Assembly (NCBI GenBank): GCA_910586045.1
Contig: CAJUIH010000022.1
Coordinates: forward strand, 1 to 36,508
Direction of reading: 5' to 3'
From: an uncultured Eubacterium sp.
Lineage (GTDB): Bacteria > Bacillota > Clostridia > Lachnospirales > Lachnospiraceae
DNA: 36,508 nt
How positions within the stretch are numbered: the stretch's first letter is position 1; every line of letters begins with the position of its first letter. The notes under the pieces are model-generated. The model searched no databases. It had not been told where the DNA came from and worked only from the letters and a program-made list of their open reading frames with translations. Below are positions 14,827 to 21,807 of the stretch, in pieces. A program made the translations under genes and the position numbers.

Positions 14827-16263
14827 ATGAAAGACGCAAAAAAGATGACTTGGTATACGCTTGCGTTTATTGCCTTTTCCGGTGTGTGGGGATTTGGAAA
14901 TGTAATGAACGGCTTTGTATACTTTAACGGGATCCAGGTAATTTTTAGCTGGATTTTAATGTTCGTACTTTATTTTGTGCCGTATACGCTGATGGTCGGG
15001 GAACTTGGCTCCGCTTTTAAGACGTCCGGCGGAGGCGTTAGTTCCTGGATCCATAATACGATGGGCGCTAAGCTGGCGTATTATGCGGGATGGACTTACT
15101 GGGCATGCCATATTACTTATATTGCAAGCAAGGGCAGCGGCGGCTTAAAGGCACTTAGCTGGGCTGTATTCCGCAACGCGGAAACGTATGATACCTTTCC
15201 GACGATCGGGATACAGTTGGCGACGCTGGTCGTATTTTTATTTTTCTGCTGGGTAGCAAGCCGCGGCTTGAATCCCCTCAAAAAGCTTGCTTCCATCGCG
15301 GGGACCAGTATGTTTGTAATGTCCATTTTATATATTTTGATGATGTTTGCGGCTCCGGCAATCAATCCGGGCGGCGGATATATTTCCATGGATTTCAGCA
15401 TGCAGAATTTGATTCCGCAGTTTAATATCGGATATTTTACATCTTTGTCGATTCTTGTGTTCGCGGTAGGAGGGTGTGAGAAGATTTCTCCTTACGTAAA
15501 TAAAGTAAAGGATCCGGCGAAAGGTTTTCCAAAAGGCATGATTATGCTTGCCATTATGGTCGTAGTATGCGCGATTTTAGGCACGATCGCCATGGGGATG
15601 ATGTTTGACCCGTCTGTAATCAACAGCAGCGAAGAAGCGTTTAATTCCTATGTATCGAACGGTTCTTACTGGGCATTCCAAAAACTGGGGCAGTATTACG
15701 GGATGGGGGATGCCCTGATGATCCTGTATGCGCTGTGCAATATGATCGGGCAGTTTGCCGTCCTGGTAGTCAGCATTGACGCGCCGCTTCGTATGCTGCT
15801 GGATAATGAAGACGCAAAAGAATTTGTGCCGAGCGCGATGCTGAAACGAAATGAACAGGGGGCTTATGTCAATGGCATTAAACTGATTATCGCGTTATCC
15901 GGAAGCATTATTCTCGTCCAGTCAGTAGTTCCGGGCGCGGCGGCGGTGCTGGCGCAGTTAAATAAACTGAACTCCGTATGTATGCCGCTTCGTTATTTAT
16001 GGGTATTTATTGCTTATCTGGCGCTTCGAAAAGCATACGATACGATACCGGCGGACTATCGGTTTGTAAAAAATCAGGCAGTCGCCAAATTTTTTGGGGC
16101 ATGGTGCTTTGTACTGACGGCGGCATGCTGTATATTGGGCATGTATTCAACGGATCTGTTTACGATGGCGTTAAATATCATTACACCGATTGTATTGACT
16201 GCGTTAGGGATGATTATGCCGTATCTTGCAAAAAGGGAACGGGCGAAAAACGCGGCAAAATAA
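14827..16263 (+). CDS. APC-superfamily amino-acid permease or antiporter
   Basis: This 478-residue polytopic membrane protein has about twelve hydrophobic segments. The first helix contains FSGVWGFGNVMNG, the glycine-rich broken-helix region of APC carriers. A loop near residue 230-245 (GGCEKISPYVNKVKDP) resembles the conserved 'E…….. V.nP' stretch of amino-acid permeases and GABA/glutamate-type antiporters. Substrate is not assignable. ATG 14827, 7-8 nt after TTGGAGG, is chosen over an in-frame upstream start at 14776, which lacks a ribosome site. The aminopeptidase downstream suggests use of amino acids or peptides. A hairpin terminator follows. Confidence 0.85.
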   Translation: MKDAKKMTWYTLAFIAFSGVWGFGNVMNGFVYFNGIQVIFSWILMFVLYFVPYTLMVGELGSAFKTSGGGVSSWIHNTMGAKLAYYAGWTYWACHITYIASKGSGGLKALSWAVFRNAETYDTFPTIGIQLATLVVFLFFCWVASRGLNPLKKLASIAGTSMFVMSILYILMMFAAPAINPGGGYISMDFSMQNLIPQFNIGYFTSLSILVFAVGGCEKISPYVNKVKDPAKGFPKGMIMLAIMVVVCAILGTIAMGMMFDPSVINSSEEAFNSYVSNGSYWAFQKLGQYYGMGDALMILYALCNMIGQFAVLVVSIDAPLRMLLDNEDAKEFVPSAMLKRNEQGAYVNGIKLIIALSGSIILVQSVVPGAAAVLAQLNKLNSVCMPLRYLWVFIAYLALRKAYDTIPADYRFVKNQAVAKFFGAWCFVLTAACCILGMYSTDLFTMALNIITPIVLTALGMIMPYLAKRERAKNAAK

Positions 16264-16276
16264 AGGGAAAAGGGAT

Positions 16277-16302
16277 GGGGCTGTCAGATTTGTGTCAGCC
16301 CC
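16277..16302 (+). terminator. Terminator after the APC transporter
   Basis: GGGGCTG (16277-16283) and CAGCCCC (16296-16302) form a 7-bp GC stem with a 12-nt loop, followed by TTTCGTAT. Confidence 0.65.
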
Positions 16303-16369
16303 TTTCGTATCGCGTTTTATAACAGGTCCAAAGCAGTTTTAAAAAATGAAAGTATAAGGAGAAGAGGGC

Positions 16370-17683
16370 ATGTACAAAAAAATAGCTTTAGAGATGACAG
16401 GATTTTTAAAGGAATGTCCGACTGCGTTTCACGCGGTGGCAAGGATAGGGCAAGAACTGGAGTGCAACGGATATGAAAGGCTGCGGGAAAATGAAAAATG
16501 GGAGATAAAACCCGGCGGAAGCTATTATGTAACAAGAAATGATTCCAGTTTGATCGCATTTTGCATCGGAACGAGACTTTCCGATTATTGTTTTCATATT
16601 GCGGCGTCACACAGCGATTTTCCGACGTTTAAGGTAAAGGAATATGCCGAGCTGGAAGTAAAGAAAAAATACATGCAGTTAAATACGGAAGGGTACGGCG
16701 GGATGCTCTGCGCCACCTGGTTTGACCGTCCGCTTTCTGTCGCAGGCAGGGTGGTTGTAAAAGAAAATGGCCATCTTGTTACAAAGCTGGTGAATATTGA
16801 CCGCGATCTGGTCATAATTCCAAGCCTGGCCATTCATATGAACCGTACGGTAAACGACGGATATGCCTATAATAAGCAAGTGGACATGCTTCCTTTATTC
16901 GGCGGCAGCGAGAGCAAAAAGGGTGATTTTAGAAAGCTGGTTGCCAAGGAAGCCGGCGTTGCCAAGGAAGCCGTATACGGAAGCGATTTATATTTGTACA
17001 ACAGGCAGGAGCCGTCTGTTTGGGGCGCCCAGGGAGAATTTATCTCCTCCCAGCGTCTGGACGACCTGCAGTGCGCCTATGCTTCCTTAAAAGGGTTTTT
17101 AGAAGGACGCGAAGAGCACAGCGTCCATGTATATGCCTGCTTTGACAACGAAGAGGTAGGGTCCGGCACAAAGCAGGGGGCAGGCTCTACGTTTTTATCG
17201 GATATTTTACAGCGGATCCATTTGGGGCTTGGAAAAACGCAGGAGGATTATTACCGGGCAGTGGCAGGAAGCTTTATGCTCAGCGCGGACAATGCCCATG
17301 CGGTACATCCGAACCACCCGGAAAAAACGGATGCGGAAAATTGTGTATATATGAACGAGGGAATTGTTATAAAATCTCATGCAGGGCAGAAGTATACAAC
17401 CGATGCGGTCAGTATGGCGCTGTTTCGGAATATTTGTGAAAAAGCGGATGTCCCGGTACAGTTTTTTGCAAACCGTTCGGATGAAGCGGGCGGAAGCACT
17501 TTGGGCAATATTTCTTCCGGTAAAGTTTCCTTAAACGCGGTAGATATCGGCCTGCCGCAGCTTGCGATGCATTCCGCGTACGAAACAGCGGGGGTGCAGG
17601 ATACTTGTTATATGATCAAAGCAATGAAAGAATTTTTCTCGACGCGCTTTTATGAGCGAAACGGGGGTATTTTTTTGGAATAA
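16370..17683 (+). CDS. M18-family metallo-aminopeptidase
   Basis: This 437-residue cytosolic dinuclear-zinc aminopeptidase removes N-terminal residues (often acidic ones in this family) from peptides. The metal-ligand motifs are all present: HSD at 81-83 (in AASHSDFPTFK), the DNEEVGSGTKQGAGS block starting at Asp259, SADNAHAVHPN, and HSAYETAG with His401. The ATG at 16370 follows ATAAGGAGAAGAGGGC. It lies 106 bp downstream of the transporter, separated by a terminator, so it is probably a separate transcript. Confidence 0.93.
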   Translation: MYKKIALEMTGFLKECPTAFHAVARIGQELECNGYERLRENEKWEIKPGGSYYVTRNDSSLIAFCIGTRLSDYCFHIAASHSDFPTFKVKEYAELEVKKKYMQLNTEGYGGMLCATWFDRPLSVAGRVVVKENGHLVTKLVNIDRDLVIIPSLAIHMNRTVNDGYAYNKQVDMLPLFGGSESKKGDFRKLVAKEAGVAKEAVYGSDLYLYNRQEPSVWGAQGEFISSQRLDDLQCAYASLKGFLEGREEHSVHVYACFDNEEVGSGTKQGAGSTFLSDILQRIHLGLGKTQEDYYRAVAGSFMLSADNAHAVHPNHPEKTDAENCVYMNEGIVIKSHAGQKYTTDAVSMALFRNICEKADVPVQFFANRSDEAGGSTLGNISSGKVSLNAVDIGLPQLAMHSAYETAGVQDTCYMIKAMKEFFSTRFYERNGGIFLE

Positions 17684-17723
17684 CTGGCGTTGCGGGTTGG
17701 CTGGAAAAATTTCAAAAATGCTA

Positions 17724-17752
17724 TTGAAATACACACAAAATTCCGATAAAAT
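17724..17752 (+). promoter_or_regulatory. Sigma-A-type promoter for the comEA cluster
   Basis: TTGAAA (17724-17729), a 17-bp spacer and TAAAAT (17747-17752) lie about 95 bp before comEA. This is the only clear promoter seen ahead of the comEA-to-comEC cluster. No ComK-box (AAAA-N5-TTTT pairs) was recognised. Confidence 0.6.
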
Positions 17753-17846
17753 AAAAACGATAGGCATTGAGGGATTCCTTTTCGTATTTTTGGCATATGA
17801 AACATAAGTTTTTTGTATGGATAAATAATGGAAAGGAAAGTTGCAT

Positions 17847-18599
17847 ATGAATAAACAGAAACTTACAGCATACATGTTTTTGATCTGGACGGCAGTTGTA
17901 TTTACCGGATGCGCCGCGGCGGGCGGCGGGCAGGCTCCGATGTACCTGGAAGCAAAAACAAAGGCGGACGGGTCTGCAAAGGAGCCGGAGGAACCGGATC
18001 AGGCGAAAGATCCGGCGTCTTTAGCAGCGGACGGTGCAGACGCGGACCCCGGGGAGGAAAACCGTCAGGATGCGCAAAGCACCGCTTTGGATACGTATTT
18101 TGTATATGTCTGCGGTGCCGTAAAGTATCCGGGCGTATTTGAAATGCCCAAAGGAAGCCGCATTTACGCGGCTATTGCAAAGGCCGGAGGGCTGCGCAAA
18201 GATGCCTGCGTCAAAGGAATCAACCAGGCGCAGCTTCTTGCGGACGGCACTATGATTGAAATCCCGACAAAGCAAGAGTATCGAAAGCGCAGCCAGGATG
18301 CGCCGGGAACTGGCGGATCACAGCCACAGGATCCGGCGGGCCGTCCCGCAGGTACGGGAAACGCAGCGGACGGCACAGATGGATCCGCAGGCGCACAGGC
18401 GGACGGCCTGGTGGATCTGAATACGGCGGATGCCGCGCAGCTTATGACATTAAACGGAATCGGAGAAGCAAAAGCCGCGGCGATTCTTGCCTACCGGGAG
18501 GAAAACGGCAGATTTTCCGATATCAGTGAAATTAAAAACGTGCGCGGAATCGGGGAGAGCGTGTATGCGGGGATTCAGGATAAAATAAAAGTGACCTGA
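17847..18599 (+). CDS. comEA: ComEA-type DNA-binding competence protein, putative lipoprotein
   Basis: This 250-residue protein is the expected surface DNA receptor of the transformation machinery. The N terminus is a hydrophobic signal ending FTGC (Cys22), which fits a lipobox. Most ComEA proteins instead have a plain membrane anchor. A low-complexity acidic linker (about 35-82) leads to an SLBB domain (about 84-148, with YVCGAVKYPGVFEMPKGS). A Gly/Ala/Asp-rich linker follows, and then the helix-hairpin-helix DNA-binding domain at the C terminus (VDLNTADAAQLMTLNGIG … IKNVRGIGESVY). ATG 17847 follows GGAAAGGAAAG. It is the first gene of the cluster running to comEC. Confidence 0.9.
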   Translation: MNKQKLTAYMFLIWTAVVFTGCAAAGGGQAPMYLEAKTKADGSAKEPEEPDQAKDPASLAADGADADPGEENRQDAQSTALDTYFVYVCGAVKYPGVFEMPKGSRIYAAIAKAGGLRKDACVKGINQAQLLADGTMIEIPTKQEYRKRSQDAPGTGGSQPQDPAGRPAGTGNAADGTDGSAGAQADGLVDLNTADAAQLMTLNGIGEAKAAAILAYREENGRFSDISEIKNVRGIGESVYAGIQDKIKVT

Positions 18600-18627
18600 T
18601 TTTGATTGGGTGGCAGTGGAGGTTAGC

Positions 18628-19317
18628 ATGGCGAAGAGAGTTCTGGTGGTAGACGATGAAAAGCTGATAGTAAAAGGCATCCGGTTCAGTCTGGAGCAGG
18701 ATGGGATGGAAGTGGACTGTGCTTATGACGGGGAAGAAGGGCTGCTGAAAGCGACGGGCGGTACGTACGATATGATCCTGCTGGACTTGATGCTTCCCAA
18801 AATCGATGGAATGGAAATCTGTCAGCGAATCCGGGAATTTTCCGACGTGCCGATTGTCATGCTGACCGCAAAGGGCGACGATATGGATAAGATCCTCGGC
18901 CTGGAATACGGGGCCGACGATTATATCACAAAGCCGTTTAACATATTGGAAGTCAAGGCCAGGATCAAAGCGATCATGCGCAGAACCGGAAAAAAGAAAG
19001 TGGTGGAAGAGTATGTGCATATGATTGAAGATGGAGACCTGCGTTTGGATTGTGAAAGCCGCAGGCTGTTTGTACGCGGGCGGGAAGTAAACCTGACCGG
19101 CAAGGAATTTGAACTGCTGGAGCTTTTGGTACGCAACCCGAACCGGGTCTACAGCCGTGAAAAGCTGTTAAACCTTGTATGGGGCGTGGATTATCCGGGC
19201 GATGTAAGGACGGTAGACGTCCATGTCCGGCGTATGCGCGAAAAGATCGAGGCAAATCCAAGCGAACCGAAATATGTCCATACAAAATGGGGCGTCGGTT
19301 ATTATTATCATGGCTGA
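18628..19317 (+). CDS. OmpR/PhoB-family response regulator
   Basis: This 229-residue regulator has a receiver domain with the acidic pair Asp9/Asp10, phospho-acceptor Asp53 (LLDLMLPKIDG) and Lys103-region KPF. It also has a winged-helix DNA-binding domain (about 135-228; NRVYSREKLLNLVWG, then RTVDVHVRRMREKIE). ATG 18628, 6 nt after GGAGG, is preferred to the in-frame GTG at 18610. It starts 28 bp after comEA and ends 11 bp before its kinase, so co-transcription is likely. Confidence 0.94.
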   Translation: MAKRVLVVDDEKLIVKGIRFSLEQDGMEVDCAYDGEEGLLKATGGTYDMILLDLMLPKIDGMEICQRIREFSDVPIVMLTAKGDDMDKILGLEYGADDYITKPFNILEVKARIKAIMRRTGKKKVVEEYVHMIEDGDLRLDCESRRLFVRGREVNLTGKEFELLELLVRNPNRVYSREKLLNLVWGVDYPGDVRTVDVHVRRMREKIEANPSEPKYVHTKWGVGYYYHG

Positions 19318-19328
19318 TTGGAGTTTTC

Positions 19329-20759
19329 ATGAAAAGGAAAAAGAAAATCCGGGACTATTTTAAAAGCCTGAAATTCCGGCTGCTTCTTGTGCTCCTGCTG
19401 TTCGGTTTGGTGCCGATGTTTGTAATGCAGTTCTTTGTCATACGCGGCTACGAGAAACGGGCGATTAATGTCCGAATGGTGGATATTTTATCACAGTCGA
19501 AGATCCTGTCCGACCAAATTGCCGCATATGGATATCTGGAAGACAATTCTAATGATGTAGTGAATAAACAGTTCGAGCAGTTGTCGAATATCTATGACGG
19601 CAGGATTTTGGTTATTGACCGTACATTCCGCATTCACAAGGATACGTATGATATTGACAGCGGCAAGATTATTATTTCCGAAGAAGTCGTAAAATGCATT
19701 CAGGGTGAGGATGTCACAAAATATGACCCGGTAAACGGGTTTATCGAGATTGCCGTCCCGGTACGCCAGACGGCGGTAGATGATGTGATCGGCGTTATGC
19801 TGGTCAGTGTTTCGACGGATGTAACACAAACGCATATTGATTACTTGTCACAGATTGCGTTCAGCGTGCTGGTCACGGCGGGCCTGGTCTGCGTCGTTTT
19901 GGCGATTGTACTGGCGTCGCAGCTTGCGCATCCGTTTATTCAATTATCCAAGTCCATAGACGAGATTGAAGCGGGTTACGGCGGGGATGAATTGATGATC
20001 CATTCCTATTCGGAAACAGAGCTGATTTGTGAACGTACGAATGAACTGCTGGCGCGAATGAAAGTACTGGACGATTCCCGGCAGGAATTTGTATCGAATG
20101 TCTCCCATGAATTAAAAACGCCGTTAACTTCGATGAAAGTACTGGCGGATTCCCTGAATATGCAGGAAAATGCGCCGATTGAACTGTATAAAGAATTTAT
20201 GCAGGATATTACAAACGAGATTGACCGTGAAAATAAGATTATTACGGATCTGCTGTCGCTTGTAAAAATGGATAAGTCCGCGGACAGTTTGAATATCGCT
20301 TCGCTAAACATAAACGAACTGTTAGAACTGATTTTAAAACGGCTGCGCCCGATTGCGGAAAAGCAGCATGTAGAATTGGTGCTGGAAAGCTTCCGCCCGG
20401 TTACGGCAGAAGTGGATGAGGTAAAATTAACGCTTGCGATATCCAATCTTGTAGAAAACGGGATAAAATATAATTCTGAAAACGGATGGGTACATGTTTC
20501 GCTCAATGCCGACCACCAGTTTTTTTATGTAAAGGTAGAAGACAACGGCGTCGGGATCCCGCAGGATTCGCTGGACCGTATATTTGAGCGTTTTTACCGG
20601 GTTGACAAATCCCATTCTAAGGAAATCGGCGGCACAGGGCTTGGGCTGGCGATCACACGCAGCATTGTACTGATGCACCGCGGAGCGATTAAGGCGTTTA
20701 GCACCGAAGGGGAGGGAACGATCTTTAATGTGCGGATTCCTCTGAATTATATTGTGTAA
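19329..20759 (+). CDS. Membrane sensor histidine kinase (HAMP–HisKA–HATPase)
   Basis: This 476-residue protein is the partner of the preceding regulator. It has TM1 (about 16-38), an extracytoplasmic sensor of about 135 residues, TM2 (about 178-200) and a HAMP region. The HisKA domain has phospho-acceptor His260 in FVSNVSHELKTPLTSM. The ATPase domain has an N-box (ISNLVENGIKYNS), a G1 motif DNGVGIP and a G2 motif GGTGLGLAI. ATG 19329, after GGAG, is the realistic start; an open frame upstream to 19179 overlaps the regulator and has no ribosome site. It resembles ResE/PhoR/MtrB-type kinases; the signal is unknown. Confidence 0.94.
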   Translation: MKRKKKIRDYFKSLKFRLLLVLLLFGLVPMFVMQFFVIRGYEKRAINVRMVDILSQSKILSDQIAAYGYLEDNSNDVVNKQFEQLSNIYDGRILVIDRTFRIHKDTYDIDSGKIIISEEVVKCIQGEDVTKYDPVNGFIEIAVPVRQTAVDDVIGVMLVSVSTDVTQTHIDYLSQIAFSVLVTAGLVCVVLAIVLASQLAHPFIQLSKSIDEIEAGYGGDELMIHSYSETELICERTNELLARMKVLDDSRQEFVSNVSHELKTPLTSMKVLADSLNMQENAPIELYKEFMQDITNEIDRENKIITDLLSLVKMDKSADSLNIASLNINELLELILKRLRPIAEKQHVELVLESFRPVTAEVDEVKLTLAISNLVENGIKYNSENGWVHVSLNADHQFFYVKVEDNGVGIPQDSLDRIFERFYRVDKSHSKEIGGTGLGLAITRSIVLMHRGAIKAFSTEGEGTIFNVRIPLNYIV

Positions 20760-20786
20760 AACGGTTTGGAAAGCGGAGGAATGGAG

Positions 20787-21764
20787 ATGAAGATGAGAAC
20801 GTGGGCGGGCCTGCTGTTTGGCCTGGCAGCCATGCTCCTTGGTATGCTGTCCGGCTGCAGCTCCAGACGGGAAAAATTTGATTATTACATTAGTTATGTG
20901 GACAGCGAGCAGACACAGACGGTGCAAACCGGGTATGAGCCGAAAAACGAAGCTGTGGATGCCATGATTCAGGAGTTTTTAGACCAGCTTACCACGGATA
21001 CAGATACCGTGGAATATGTAAAAGCCATTCCGGAAGGCGTGGAAATCCGTTCCTGGGAAGTAGCGCAGGACTGCCTGAAATTAAATTTCAGCAGCGGCTA
21101 TGACAGGCTGGATCCGATTACGGAGATTTTATGCCGCTTGGCGGTTGTGCGTACGATGACGCAGATTGAAGGGATCGAAAGCGTCTGTTTTACGGTGATG
21201 GGAGAACCGCTCAGGGACAGCGCCGGAAATAAAGTAGGCAAAATGACGATTGATTCTTTTGTGGAAAATCCCGGGGAACAGATCAATTCCTTTCAGCATG
21301 CGTCCATTGACCTATACTTTGCAAACCGGGACGGCAACGGTCTGGTCAAAGAGACGCAGGAAGTGTACTACAACAGCAATATTTCCATGGAAAAGCTCGT
21401 TATGGAACATTTAATGATGGGTCCAAAAAGCGACGGCGCATGCAAAACGATTCCGGATGAGACGAAGATTATCAATGTAGCGGTTGCGGACGGTTCCTGC
21501 TATGTAAATCTGGATGAGCATTTTAAAAACCATAATTACGAAATCCAGGAGCCGATTGTCATTTATTCGATCGTAGATTCTTTGGCGTCACTGGAAAATA
21601 TCCAGCGGGTACAGATTTCGGTAAATGGGGATACGAGCGGGAAATACAGAGACAGCATGGAACTGTCGGAAATGTATGTGCCGGACTACAGTTTTGTGGG
21701 CGTTTCCAAAAAATCGCCGGTAGTCGTAAAAGATGTAGACGGAACGAAAAAAGACGGAACATAA
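20787..21764 (+). CDS. GerMN-domain lipoprotein
   Basis: This is a predicted membrane lipoprotein of 325 residues with a textbook lipobox LSGC (Cys24). Two GerMN-like units follow, about residues 55-165 and 170-290. The second reads LYFANRDGNGLV … IINVAVADGSCYVNLDE … IYSIVDSLASL. GerMN domains occur in GerM (spore germination and cortex) and in LpqB. Its place right after a response regulator and kinase matches the MtrA–MtrB–LpqB order of Actinobacteria, so a role in modulating the kinase at the outer face of the membrane is plausible (inference). ATG 20787 lies 7 nt after GGAGG; ATG 20781 is too close to it. Confidence 0.85.
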   Translation: MKMRTWAGLLFGLAAMLLGMLSGCSSRREKFDYYISYVDSEQTQTVQTGYEPKNEAVDAMIQEFLDQLTTDTDTVEYVKAIPEGVEIRSWEVAQDCLKLNFSSGYDRLDPITEILCRLAVVRTMTQIEGIESVCFTVMGEPLRDSAGNKVGKMTIDSFVENPGEQINSFQHASIDLYFANRDGNGLVKETQEVYYNSNISMEKLVMEHLMMGPKSDGACKTIPDETKIINVAVADGSCYVNLDEHFKNHNYEIQEPIVIYSIVDSLASLENIQRVQISVNGDTSGKYRDSMELSEMYVPDYSFVGVSKKSPVVVKDVDGTKKDGT

Positions 21765-21807
21765 ACGGGAGGGCAAACAGGTATAAAGAAAGGAGGGGAA
21801 TTGCTTA

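Noticed and set aside
19179..19328. Fifty-codon upstream extension of the histidine kinase
   Set aside because: It overlaps the response regulator in another frame and has no ribosome site; ATG 19329 fits the family.
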